Positions 1 to 7,348 are shown, numbered from the stretch's first letter. The stretch: DNA of 25,704 nucleotides from Candidatus Peregrinibacteria bacterium (GCA_007133095.1 SLNK01000062.1:1-25704), one strand, 5' to 3'. Program-made: numbers and translations. The notes: a model not told the origin generated them from the sequence alone.

Positions 1-4
1 AATT

Positions 5-544
5 GTGACGAATCTTGATTATCTTAAACTAAGGTGCGGGGCTTTTATGTTCCATCCTTATCTTGAGCTTGGGGAAGCTTTTATTTCTGAAATCGATAGG
101 ATTTTGCTGGTTTTGGAATCGGAAGACAGAGATGATTTTTCTAAACGTGAAGATTGCAGAACATCTTTTGTTAGAATTTATGTTTTTTCAAAAATTTTGA
201 AACTTGAAAATGATTTGTTGAAACTGAAAAATGATTTTTTCCCGATTAACAACGATAGAAGGGTTTATATGAAGGAAATTGCTCGACGCGTCGAGGCAAT
301 TCTTAAAAGTTTTTCCGATAAAAGGATTGCTCCGGATGTTGATATGAAGGAATTTAATGAGTTTTTTGGGATTGTTTATAAGTTGTTGGGGGAGATTGTT
401 AAAATTGCCCGAAAGTCCATAAGTAACCGAATTCCGCAGAAGGAGAGGTTGCAAAGACGGAAAGAGGCCGAAAAAGAGATATACAGCAGATTGAATTCAA
501 TAAATTTTCCGGAGGTTTACGGCAAAGCTTCTTCTGTAAAATAG
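5..544 (+). CDS. Hypothetical protein, possibly 5'-truncated
   Basis: I do not recognise this protein. The frame opens with GTG at base 5 (MTNLDYL), but it is open to the window edge, so the true start may lie outside. A second candidate is the ATG at residue 15 (MFHPYLELGEAF). The product is up to 179 residues, rich in Lys, Glu, Ile and Leu, with no signal peptide, no membrane segment and no motif I can name. It looks mostly alpha-helical, with a charged helix-like C-terminal third (KERLQRRKEAEKEIYSRL). It is followed by a 76-nt gap holding a promoter for ppa, so it is probably the last gene of an upstream unit. The frame is long and shows the same codon style as its neighbours, so I think it is real; function unknown. 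Confidence 0.6.
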   Translation: MTNLDYLKLRCGAFMFHPYLELGEAFISEIDRILLVLESEDRDDFSKREDCRTSFVRIYVFSKILKLENDLLKLKNDFFPINNDRRVYMKEIARRVEAILKSFSDKRIAPDVDMKEFNEFFGIVYKLLGEIVKIARKSISNRIPQKERLQRRKEAEKEIYSRLNSINFPEVYGKASSVK

Positions 545-554
545 TTTTCAAATC

Positions 555-583
555 TTGTTATTTTTCCTATAGTATGCGATAAT
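555..583 (+). promoter_or_regulatory. Predicted sigma70-type promoter for ppa
   Basis: TTGTTA (555-560), a 17-nt spacer and GATAAT (578-583), with a TGC extended -10 element directly before the -10 box. Transcription would start near 590, giving a leader of about 30 nt that is A-rich and has no Shine-Dalgarno site near the ATG at 621. Prediction by eye. Confidence 0.5.
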
Positions 584-620
584 ATGATTTGGAGAATAAT
601 AAAAATTAAAATCAATATTT

Positions 621-1142
621 ATGGGTTTTCATCACATACCGATAGGGGAGGATTATCCGGAAATAGTTAATGTTATTGTTGAAATTCCCAAGGGGGGCAA
701 TAACAAGTATGAATATGACGAAAAACTGGATTTGATAAAGCTTGATAGGGTTTTGTATTCCCCGGTTTTTTATCCTGTCGATTACGGGTTTGTTCCTCAA
801 ACAAGAGAGGAGGACGGAGATCATATGGATATTATGGTCATAACGAACAGTCCAACTTTCCCCGGGTGTCTTTTAAGAGTTACGCCAATCGGGGTTTTGC
901 GGATGTCCGATGATCAAGGAAGGGACAGTAAAGTTTTGGCGGTTCCTTTAAACACTCCTTATTTCTATGAGGTAAACAGTCTTGATGATCTGCCACGACA
1001 TACTTTGAAAGAGATTGTGCATTTTTTTGAGCAATATAAATCTTTGGAAGAAAAAAAAGTTGTTATAGACAGGTGGGGGAGCAGAGAAGACGCTATGGAG
1101 ATGATCAGAAAATCTCATGCGAAATTTAAGGAAGAAGGATGA
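621..1142 (+). CDS. ppa: Inorganic pyrophosphatase, family I
   Basis: Soluble cytoplasmic enzyme that hydrolyses pyrophosphate to two phosphates and so pulls nucleotide, tRNA-charging and polymer synthesis forward. At 173 residues it has the usual bacterial length. The family blocks are present in order: VEIPKG near residue 20, NKYEYD, the LDRVLYS and YPVDYGFVP blocks, the metal-binding DGDHMD near residue 66, and DQGRDSKVLAVP near residue 98, followed by a helix with FFEQYKSLEEKK. The aspartates of the metal site are all there, but the signature residue normally Pro (or Glu) in DGDPxD is His. The stop codon overlaps the start of the next gene by 4 nt (ATGA), so the two are probably translated together. 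The first residues (MGFHHIPIG) are compatible with the ATG start. Confidence 0.93.
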   Translation: MGFHHIPIGEDYPEIVNVIVEIPKGGNNKYEYDEKLDLIKLDRVLYSPVFYPVDYGFVPQTREEDGDHMDIMVITNSPTFPGCLLRVTPIGVLRMSDDQGRDSKVLAVPLNTPYFYEVNSLDDLPRHTLKEIVHFFEQYKSLEEKKVVIDRWGSREDAMEMIRKSHAKFKEEG

Positions 1143-2137
1143 ATAAACATCTGCCACAAACTGCGGGTAAGTTGATGACGGGTCTTGTTCCGGTTGTTGG
1201 AATTGATGCTCGGATAGGGGAGGTTGCGGAGATGTTGTACAGAGAAGCTAAAGGTCTTGAAACAATCGCATATATTTTTGTTCTAAAAAAGAACAAAATT
1301 CTTGCCGGAGTTATTTCCGTGAAGGATGTTTTCAGATTGAATCCGAACAGAAGGGTCAGCTCTCTTGTAAAGGGGCAGAAAATCTTTTCCGTCAGATCCC
1401 ATACGGATCAGGAGCATGTTGTCCGTATTGCTTTGAAACATGGGATTAAATCTGTTCCGGTTATTGATAAAAGGAGGAAGTTTCTTGGGGTTGTTACGCA
1501 TAAAACAATTCTGAAGATTATGGAAGCCGAGCATATTGAGGATTTATTGATGGGTGCCGGTATTACCGCAGGAAAGGATGAGAAATCCTATGAGAATTTT
1601 GTAAGGTTGTCCTCTGTAAATCAATTTAGGAAGAGGTTGCCGTGGCTTGTTTTGGGACTGTTGGGGGGAATAGTGACGGCATTCGTGGTTAATTTGTTTG
1701 AGGAATCTTTAAGGGAGGAGATCATTTTTGCTTCTTTTATCCCTCTGGTCGTTTACATTGCCGATGCGGTTGGAGTGCAAACTCAGACTATTTTTATAAG
1801 AGCGATGGTTGTGGACAAAGGGTTGAAAACTGCCGCTTATTTTAAGAAAGAGGGAATTGTTACTTTGGGATTGGCTATTTGTTTGGGGCTTATGATAGCC
1901 GCGATAACAATAGTTTGGCAGAAATCGGAAATATTGGGACTGGTTATCGGGCTTTCCGTTTTCAGTACCATTGTTATTTCTTCCTTGGTGGCGATTCTGA
2001 TGCCTTGGTTTTTCGATAGAATAAAGATTGATCCTGCTGTAGCAAGCGGTCCTTTCGCCACGGTTATAAGGGATATCACAAGCTTGATGGTTTATTTTGG
2101 AATTGCCAATTTGTTGTATTTCAGAGTGTTTTCTTGA
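1139..2137 (+). CDS. CBS-pair / MgtE-type Mg2+ transporter lacking the N domain
   Basis: Probable magnesium (or related divalent cation) channel of the MgtE family. Residues about 10-135 form two CBS domains (GVISVKDVF and VPVIDKRRKFLGVVT are typical CBS strands). From about residue 162 a membrane domain begins with RLPWLVLGLLGG and has about five hydrophobic segments. MgtE landmarks are present: the FEESLRE loop after the first helix, the IADAVGVQTQT stretch where MgtE has GNxGxQ, and DPAVASGPFATVIRD near residue 300, whose Asp lines the pore in MgtE. The usual N-terminal superhelical MgtE_N domain (about 100 residues) is missing, so Mg2+ gating must rest on the CBS pair alone. The start overlaps the ppa stop by 4 nt, and AAGGAAGAAGG just before it is the only convincing Shine-Dalgarno-like sequence in the window. 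Mg2+ is the cofactor of the co-transcribed pyrophosphatase. Confidence 0.85.
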   Translation: MNKHLPQTAGKLMTGLVPVVGIDARIGEVAEMLYREAKGLETIAYIFVLKKNKILAGVISVKDVFRLNPNRRVSSLVKGQKIFSVRSHTDQEHVVRIALKHGIKSVPVIDKRRKFLGVVTHKTILKIMEAEHIEDLLMGAGITAGKDEKSYENFVRLSSVNQFRKRLPWLVLGLLGGIVTAFVVNLFEESLREEIIFASFIPLVVYIADAVGVQTQTIFIRAMVVDKGLKTAAYFKKEGIVTLGLAICLGLMIAAITIVWQKSEILGLVIGLSVFSTIVISSLVAILMPWFFDRIKIDPAVASGPFATVIRDITSLMVYFGIANLLYFRVFS

Positions 2138-2163
2138 AAAAGCCTTCTAGTTAGTGTTAAATA
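2134..2163 (+). promoter_or_regulatory. Predicted promoter for the SLH protein gene
   Basis: TTGAAA (2134-2139) overlaps the end of the mgtE-like gene; after an 18-nt spacer comes TAAATA (2158-2163) with a TGT extended -10 element. The start site would fall near 2170, leaving a leader of only about 9 nt before the ATG at 2179. Confidence 0.4.
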
Positions 2164-2178
2164 CTGATTGAATATTTT

Positions 2179-2964
2179 ATGCTTATGTTTGATAGACGTT
2201 ATTTTCTGGGCGGGGTTGTAGTTCTTTCTTTGGTTATTGTTTATGTTGTTTTTTCGATATTTATTTTCAGCGGAGATTTTGTTTACAGGATTTATACCAA
2301 TGTGATTGGAGGAAGTGATGCTGAGGTTGTTGAGGAAGTGAAAATTGAACATGCCGAAGAAGCTTTGATTGCTTCCGAGGGAGTGTTTTTTGAAAAAGAT
2401 AATCCTTTTAAGGATTTGCCTTTGAGTCACAAGGATGCGGAGGCCGTTATCGCTCTTTATTATAGAGGGATTTTGACTGGTTATTCCGATAGAACTTTCA
2501 GGCCGGACAGAAAAATTAACAGGGCAGAGTTTACTAAAATTTTGATAGAGGCTACCAATGTGGATTTTTCTTTGATTGACGGGTCGAATTTAAATAATTG
2601 TTTCACCGATGTCAGGGATTTGGCGGGCCAGTGGTTTGCTCCTTTTGTTTGTGCCGCCAGGTACAAAAATTGGATTGATGGGTATGGAGATGGATATTTC
2701 AGGCCGGAGAGGAATATCAATAAGGCTGAAGGATTGAAAATTGTTTTGCTCTCTTTTGGATTTACCGTTCCGGAGCCGCAGACAGTTTCCGTTATGCCTT
2801 ATCAGGATATTTCGGAAGGATCTTGGTATGCGGGATTTGCCAAGGTGGGGAAGGAAAATCAAATCGTTCCCGATGAGGGTTATTTTAATGGGGGGTGGCA
2901 GTTGACTCGTGCGGATGTTGCAGGGATGGTGTATAGGGCAATGCGTGCAAAGGGACTTTTGTAA
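2179..2964 (+). CDS. Membrane-anchored protein with three SLH domains
   Basis: Predicted surface protein of 261 residues. Residues about 10-35 form one hydrophobic segment that would act as an uncleaved anchor or signal. After a short acidic linker come three S-layer homology repeats: about 74-120 (FKDLPLSHKDAEAVIALYYRGILTGYSD followed by a FRPDRKINRAEF block), about 132-180 (CFTDV, WFAPFVCAARYKNWIDGYGDG, FRPERNINKAEG) and about 197-258 (YQDIS, SWYAGFAKVGKENQI, LTRADVAGMVYRAM). Each repeat has the F-x-D-V/I start, the G-Y/DG-D/N-F-R-P core and the R/K-A-E/D helix typical of SLH. SLH domains usually attach proteins to secondary cell-wall polymers; there is no other domain, so this looks like a bare anchoring module. 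A second ATG two codons in (2185) is an alternative start. Confidence 0.88.
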   Translation: MLMFDRRYFLGGVVVLSLVIVYVVFSIFIFSGDFVYRIYTNVIGGSDAEVVEEVKIEHAEEALIASEGVFFEKDNPFKDLPLSHKDAEAVIALYYRGILTGYSDRTFRPDRKINRAEFTKILIEATNVDFSLIDGSNLNNCFTDVRDLAGQWFAPFVCAARYKNWIDGYGDGYFRPERNINKAEGLKIVLLSFGFTVPEPQTVSVMPYQDISEGSWYAGFAKVGKENQIVPDEGYFNGGWQLTRADVAGMVYRAMRAKGLL

Positions 2965-2985
2965 AAAAATCTTCAAATATTGTGT

Positions 2986-3013
2986 TTGACATTTTTGTGT
3001 TATCCAGTAAATT
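2986..3013 (+). promoter_or_regulatory. Predicted promoter upstream of rny
   Basis: A perfect -35 TTGACA (2986-2991), a 16-nt spacer and TAAATT (3008-3013). Transcription would start near 3020 and leave a leader of about 190 nt before rny, unusually long for this window. Confidence 0.5.
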
Positions 3014-3019
3014 GAAATT

Positions 3020-3210
3020 GTATTTATGTCTTGATCGATATTGAAGAATTTTAAGAGTTTGGGATGTTTTATCAGGTTAAATCAAATCAATTGCTGTTAA
3101 TAAATCTCATTAAAAGAAAATTTTGGTAACCGGGCGTTCTCTCGTTGTTGCGAGGGATGTAGTCTCAAATAAATTCTTCAGTAAGGCGGGGCAGAGTTAA
3201 TTAAAATAAT
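3020..3210 (+). ncRNA. Candidate structured 5' leader or small RNA ahead of rny
   Basis: This gap has no gene. TGAAGAATTT (3042-3051) is exactly complementary to AAATTCTTCA (3171-3180), giving a 10-bp closing stem around about 120 nt. Inside it, 3138-3157 forms a 7-bp hairpin (TCTCTCG / CGAGGGA) with loop TTGTTG. The G-rich GGCGGGGCAGAG follows just after the closing stem. I could not match it to tRNA, tmRNA, SRP or 6S RNA. It may be a regulatory leader of RNase Y, an independent small RNA, or chance pairing. Confidence 0.3.
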
Positions 3211-4734
3211 ATGTGGTTATCAATTTTATTGGGCCTTGCGGGGCTTGCTGCCGGTGTCGGTGCCGGTTATTACTACCGTAAAAATCAAATAGAAAAGAAA
3301 AACAAAGATTTGGTTGAGGAATCGGAAAAAATTCTCTCCGATGCGAAACTTAAATCCAAGGAGATTGTTTATAATGCCAGAAATGAGGCATTGCGATTAC
3401 AGGAGGAAATCAAGAAAGAAGAGCATGAACTCCAAAAAAAGTTGCACGAGAGGGAGGGACGTTTGATGAAAAAAGAAGAAGGTCTGGATAGTAAGAGTGA
3501 GGAAATTGAGAAGGTTAAGGAAGAGTTGGAGGATAAAATGAATTCTGTCAGACAGTTGCGTGAGGAGGTTGAGGGGATTTATCGATTACAGTCTCAACAG
3601 TTGGAAAAAATCGCGGCTATGTCAAAGGAAGAGGCAAAGGATGTTCTTTTGAAAAAGGTGGAGGAAGAATCTAAAGAAGATCTTGTCGCTCAAATTAAAA
3701 AGGCCGAGAAAGAGTTGCAGGAAAAATCCGAGGAAAAGGCAAAGTGGATTATAGCCGATGCCATTTCCAGATGTGCCGCTGAGACTACGGCTGAATCTAC
3801 CGCTACGATCGTTAATCTGCCCAATGATGAAATGAAGGGGCGTATTATCGGGAGAGAGGGAAGAAATATTAACGCATTCGAGCAAATTACCGGTGTTGAT
3901 GTTATTGTGGACGATACTCCGGGATCTATTGTTATTTCCGGATTTGATCTTGTAAGAAGGTATATTGCAAAAGTGGCTCTGGAAAGGTTGATAGAGGATG
4001 GACGAATTCATCCGGCAAGAATTGAGGAAACTGTTATTAAAGTAAAGGATGAAGTAAATGTTCTTATTAAAGAGTTGGGAGAAAAGGCTGTTTTGGAGGC
4101 CGGAGTTACCGGGCTTCATCCCAATCTTGTTAAGATTTTGGGAAGGCTTAAATTTAGAGTTACACATGGACAAAATGCTCTTAAGCATTCAATGGAAGTT
4201 GCTTTTCTTGCGGCCAATCTTGCCGCGGAACTGGGTGCAGATGAAGGTGTTTGCCGAAGGGCGGGTCTTTTGCACGATATAGGGAAGGCTGTGGATCATG
4301 AAGTTCCCGGTCCTCACGCAAAGATAGGCGCGGATATCGTTAAGAAATTCGGACTGCCCGCGGATGTTGTTCATGCAATAGAAGCTCATCACGGCAATGT
4401 TGCGCCCGAGACCCTTGAGGCTCAACTGGTGCAAACCGCAAACTTGATTTCAAATACAAGACCCGGGGCCAATAAAGATAATCTTGACGCTTATGTCAGA
4501 CGCTTAAGTGAGTTTGAGCAGTTGTGTAACGGTTTCGAAGGAGTTAATAAGGCTTATGTGATACAGGCGGGGACGGAAGTCAGAATTTTTATCGATCCGG
4601 ATAAACTGGACGATCTGGCTTCGATCAAATTGAGTCATGAGGTTGTCAGAACCATCGAGCGTGACTTGCAACATCCCGGCCCTGTGAAGGTTCATGTAAT
4701 AAGAGAGACCAGAGCTGAAGAATACGCTAAATAA
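3211..4734 (+). CDS. rny: Ribonuclease Y
   Basis: Membrane-bound endoribonuclease that initiates mRNA decay. The 507-residue length fits the family. Order of parts: an N-terminal membrane helix (about 2-22, Gly/Ala-rich), a long charged coiled coil (about 25-190), a KH RNA-binding domain at about 205-245 with the GRIIGREGRNI core, and an HD phosphohydrolase domain containing HSMEVAFLAANLAAELG and the catalytic HD pair at residues 355-356 (LLHDIGKAVDHE). The C-terminal RNase Y domain is complete (RRLSEFE, GVNKAYVIQAGTEVRI, and the VKVHVIRETRAEEYAK end). No Shine-Dalgarno site precedes the ATG; the leader just upstream is AT-rich. It has its own promoter and long leader, and is followed by the heat-shock groESL operon. 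Confidence 0.96.
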   Translation: MWLSILLGLAGLAAGVGAGYYYRKNQIEKKNKDLVEESEKILSDAKLKSKEIVYNARNEALRLQEEIKKEEHELQKKLHEREGRLMKKEEGLDSKSEEIEKVKEELEDKMNSVRQLREEVEGIYRLQSQQLEKIAAMSKEEAKDVLLKKVEEESKEDLVAQIKKAEKELQEKSEEKAKWIIADAISRCAAETTAESTATIVNLPNDEMKGRIIGREGRNINAFEQITGVDVIVDDTPGSIVISGFDLVRRYIAKVALERLIEDGRIHPARIEETVIKVKDEVNVLIKELGEKAVLEAGVTGLHPNLVKILGRLKFRVTHGQNALKHSMEVAFLAANLAAELGADEGVCRRAGLLHDIGKAVDHEVPGPHAKIGADIVKKFGLPADVVHAIEAHHGNVAPETLEAQLVQTANLISNTRPGANKDNLDAYVRRLSEFEQLCNGFEGVNKAYVIQAGTEVRIFIDPDKLDDLASIKLSHEVVRTIERDLQHPGPVKVHVIRETRAEEYAK

Positions 4735-4741
4735 AAAAAGC

Positions 4742-4769
4742 TTGACGAAGGGGGTTGGCACTCTATAAT
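4742..4769 (+). promoter_or_regulatory. groESL promoter
   Basis: TTGACG (4742-4747), a 16-nt spacer and a perfect TATAAT (4764-4769). The -10 box lies inside the spacer of the CIRCE operator, so repressor binding would block RNA polymerase directly. Start expected near 4776, leader about 43 nt. Confidence 0.75.
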
Positions 4770-4781
4770 ACAGGGTGCTAA
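4755..4781 (+). promoter_or_regulatory. CIRCE operator (HrcA binding site)
   Basis: TTGGCACTC - 9 nt - GGGTGCTAA. The consensus is TTAGCACTC-N9-GAGTGCTAA, so 16 of 18 arm positions match and the spacer length is exactly canonical. The consensus promoter -10 fills the spacer. This implies that the genome encodes an HrcA repressor (not in this window) and that groESL is heat-inducible by HrcA titration. Confidence 0.9.
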
Positions 4782-4818
4782 TTTTAATGTATATCAATAT
4801 ATTTTAACCTAAAAAAAT

Positions 4819-5112
4819 ATGGCAAAGATTCATCCTACCGGAGACAATATTGTTGTTGAAGCTGTTAATGAAGAAACCACATCCAGTAGTGGAATTATTA
4901 TTCCAGATACGGCTTCTAAGGAAAAACCTATGAAGGGGAAGGTTATTGCAGTCGGACCCGGAAAAATGGCTGAAGATGGGACTCGTTTGGAAATGGAAGT
5001 TAAGGAAGGAGATGTTGTTCTTTTTTCTAAATACGGACCTACCGAAGTTAAACTGGAAGGAAAGGAAGTTTTGATTCTTTCTTCTTCTGATATTTATGCG
5101 AAACTTGTTTAA
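4819..5112 (+). CDS. groES: Co-chaperonin GroES (Hsp10)
   Basis: Forms the heptameric lid of the GroEL folding chamber in the cytoplasm. The 97 residues match the family length. Visible features: the N-terminal IHPTGDNIVVEAV block (family: PLxDRVVV), the mobile loop EETTSSSGIIIPDTASKEKP that contacts GroEL, the GKVIAVGPGK strand, and the GDVVLFSKYGPTEVKLEGKEVLILSSSDIYAKL C-terminal block. First gene of the CIRCE-controlled operon, 19 nt before groEL. Its leader has no Shine-Dalgarno sequence but closely resembles the leader of groEL. Confidence 0.97.
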   Translation: MAKIHPTGDNIVVEAVNEETTSSSGIIIPDTASKEKPMKGKVIAVGPGKMAEDGTRLEMEVKEGDVVLFSKYGPTEVKLEGKEVLILSSSDIYAKLV

Positions 5113-5131
5113 TTTTTAACCTTAAATAAAT

Positions 5132-6781
5132 ATGTCTAAACAGATGCAATTTGGAGATGACGCACGTCATAAGCTTTTGACCGGTGTAGAAAAACTGGCG
5201 AATACCGTCAGAGTAACTTTAGGGCCTAAGGGGCGAAATGTTGTTTTGGATAAAAAATACGGAGGGCCTATGGTGACCAATGATGGAGTTACCATCGCAA
5301 AGGAAATAGATCTTCCGGATCCGTATGAAAATATGGGTGCGCAGATGGTTAAGGAGGTTTCTACAAAGACCAACGATGTTGCGGGTGATGGGACCACAAC
5401 CGCCGCTTTGCTTGCAGAAGCTATTATAAAGGAGGGGCTTAGGAATCTTACGGCGGGCGCCAATCCCATGGAAATGAAAATTGGGATTGAGAGAGCGGTT
5501 AAAAAAATAAAGGAAGTTTTGGGTGAAATGGCTGTGCAGGTAGGGGATAGTAAAGAGAAGATTGCACAGGTCGCTTCGATTTCCGCTCAAAATGAAGAAG
5601 TTGGAAAATTGATTGCGGATACTTTGGAAATGGTGGGAAATGACGGAGTTATTCAAGTTGAAGAATCTCAAACTATGGGATTGGAAAAGGAGGTTGTTGA
5701 AGGAATGCAATTTGATAACGGATATATTTCACCTTACTTTGTTACGGATCCTTCCCGAATGGAAGCCGCTTATGATGATCCAAAAATTTTGATTACCGAT
5801 AAGAAAATAAGTTCCGTTCAGGAACTTTTGCCTTTATTGGAAAAAGTTGCTCAATCAGGGAAGAAGGAGCTGGTTATAATTGCGGAGGATGTTGATGGAG
5901 AGGCTCTTGCAACTCTTGTTCTTAATAAGTTGAGAGGTGTGTTTAATGTTCTTGCGGTTAAAGCTCCCGGTTTTGGCGATAGAAGGAAAGAGATGCTGAA
6001 AGATATTGCCGTTTTGACCGGTGGAACTGTTGTGAGTGATGAGATCGGGTTAAAACTGGAGAGTGCGGAGCTTGGACATTTGGGAGAAGCCAGAAGGGTT
6101 GTTTCAGATAAAGACAACACTACCGTAATTGATGGAAAAGGTAATAAGAGTGAGATTGATGAGAGGATTGCCGAATTGAAGGTTATGATTTCTCAGACCG
6201 ATTCCGATTTTGACAGAGAAAAACTTACCGAGAGGCTTGCGAAACTTGGTGGAGGTATCGGAGTTATTAAGGTAGGTGCCGCGACTGAGGTTGAGTTGAA
6301 GGAAAGGAAGCATCGTATTGAAGATGCTTTGAATGCTACAAGGGCCGCGGTTGAGGAAGGTATTGTCCCCGGTGGAGGAGTCGCTCTTTTACTTGCTTCC
6401 AAAGCTTTGGAAAATCTTAAGGGACATACAACCGATGAGACAACGGGTATTAAAGTTGTTAGACATGTTTTGTCCGCGCCAATGGCCCAAATAGCGGAGA
6501 ATGCCGGCAAGGACGGAGCCGTTATTGTTGATAAGGTTTTGAATTCAAAGGAAGGTGTTGGTTATGACGCGGCCAAGGATGAATATGTGGACATGATAGA
6601 GGCCGGAATAATTGATCCGAAGATGGTTGTGCGAAGCGCTATTGAAAATGCCGCGAGTGTCGCTTCCATTTTCTTGACCATGGAAGGCGCCGTATGCGAT
6701 ATCCCTGAAGAAAAGAAGGATGATTCGGCTGCTGCTGCGGCCGGAATGGGAGGAATGGGTGGCATGGGGGGAATGATGTAA
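5132..6781 (+). CDS. groEL: Chaperonin GroEL (Hsp60)
   Basis: ATP-driven protein-folding chamber subunit, partner of the GroES encoded 19 nt upstream. The 549 residues cover the full family length. Seen in order: the equatorial ATP-site motifs TLGPKGRNVVLDK, NDGVTIAKEI and VAGDGTTTA (residues 83-91, with the catalytic Asp at 86), the apical domain with EGMQFDNGYISPYFVTD, the KAPGFGDRRKEML block, the GVIKVGAATEVELKE strand, the chaperonin signature AAVEEGIVPGGG near residue 405, and the flexible C-terminal tail GMGGMGGMGGMM that sits inside the cavity. No Shine-Dalgarno site. A strong intrinsic terminator follows 26 nt after the stop. Confidence 0.98.
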   Translation: MSKQMQFGDDARHKLLTGVEKLANTVRVTLGPKGRNVVLDKKYGGPMVTNDGVTIAKEIDLPDPYENMGAQMVKEVSTKTNDVAGDGTTTAALLAEAIIKEGLRNLTAGANPMEMKIGIERAVKKIKEVLGEMAVQVGDSKEKIAQVASISAQNEEVGKLIADTLEMVGNDGVIQVEESQTMGLEKEVVEGMQFDNGYISPYFVTDPSRMEAAYDDPKILITDKKISSVQELLPLLEKVAQSGKKELVIIAEDVDGEALATLVLNKLRGVFNVLAVKAPGFGDRRKEMLKDIAVLTGGTVVSDEIGLKLESAELGHLGEARRVVSDKDNTTVIDGKGNKSEIDERIAELKVMISQTDSDFDREKLTERLAKLGGGIGVIKVGAATEVELKERKHRIEDALNATRAAVEEGIVPGGGVALLLASKALENLKGHTTDETTGIKVVRHVLSAPMAQIAENAGKDGAVIVDKVLNSKEGVGYDAAKDEYVDMIEAGIIDPKMVVRSAIENAASVASIFLTMEGAVCDIPEEKKDDSAAAAAGMGGMGGMGGMM

Positions 6782-6806
6782 GAGTTTTGAAAAATTTTAT
6801 TTTGGT

Positions 6807-6835
6807 CAAGAGGGCGTTCGCAGAACGCCCTCTTG
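6807..6835 (+). terminator. Rho-independent terminator of groESL
   Basis: A perfect 13-bp stem, CAAGAGGGCGTTC (6807-6819) with GAACGCCCTCTTG (6823-6835), a 3-nt loop GCA, then a T-rich tail (CTTGTTTATTTTTG). It closes the groESL operon. Confidence 0.92.
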
Positions 6836-6860
6836 CTTGTTTATTTTTGAAAATTGTTTG

Positions 6861-6889
6861 TTGAGCGATTTTAATTCTTGTGCTAATCT
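6861..6889 (+). promoter_or_regulatory. Predicted promoter of the small acidic protein-pyrH-frr-rseP operon
   Basis: TTGAGC (6861-6866), a 17-nt spacer and TAATCT (6884-6889) preceded by a TGC extended -10 element. The -10 ends 6 nt before the ATG at 6896, so the transcript would begin at or next to the start codon (leaderless). Confidence 0.45.
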
Positions 6890-6895
6890 TTGGGC

Positions 6896-7345
6896 ATGCC
6901 TCAAAAATTTGATAAAGATGATGATGGTATCATAAATCTTCGGGACTCTTCAAAAGATGAAGACGAGCCCGAGTTTAGAATAAATCGTGTTGAAGCCGAT
7001 GAAGATTCAAGTGAACATGTCTATTCTGATGAGCTCCCCCTCGGAGATTCTGAAAGATCTGTAGGAGGGATTTCCACTGTTCCGCTTGATGAATTGGAAA
7101 ATGCGGCTGCGAAGCCTCATGACAAAGTTAAGATAAAGTTTGATAAATTTGTTGAGCTTGTGGAAACCCATGACTGTGAAGAGGTTTTTGAAAATCATAT
7201 GGATGAGGATATTATAATAAGTACTGATCTTCTCGCCGATCTTGCCAATGCTCATGAAGAAAAACCCGATAGAAAAATTCCTTTTATTTTTGTTGTTGGA
7301 ATTTTGTTGGGTATCGGACTGGCTTGGATATTATTAAGAAGTTAA
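6896..7345 (+). CDS. Small acidic protein with C-terminal membrane anchor
   Basis: Unrecognised protein of 149 residues. I use the ATG at 6896 (MPQKFDKDDDGI) rather than the TTG two codons upstream, because the predicted -10 box lies immediately before it. The body is very acidic (runs such as KDDDGI, SKDEDEPEF and EADEDSSEH, and MDEDIIIS) with no Cys-rich or enzyme motif. The last 21 residues or so (about 129-149) form one hydrophobic helix ending LLRS, so it should be a tail-anchored inner-membrane protein with its acidic part in the cytoplasm. It is separated from pyrH by only 3 nt, so it is co-transcribed with nucleotide and ribosome-recycling genes. Similar in design to the product at 18215 (acidic region plus one helix), but without clear sequence similarity. 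Function unknown. Confidence 0.75.
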   Translation: MPQKFDKDDDGIINLRDSSKDEDEPEFRINRVEADEDSSEHVYSDELPLGDSERSVGGISTVPLDELENAAAKPHDKVKIKFDKFVELVETHDCEEVFENHMDEDIIISTDLLADLANAHEEKPDRKIPFIFVVGILLGIGLAWILLRS

Positions 7346-7348
7346 TTT

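Noticed and set aside
6890..6895. TTG start two codons before the ATG of the acidic protein gene
   Set aside because: The ATG at 6896 is the better codon, and the predicted -10 box ends at 6889, leaving no room for a transcript that includes the TTG.
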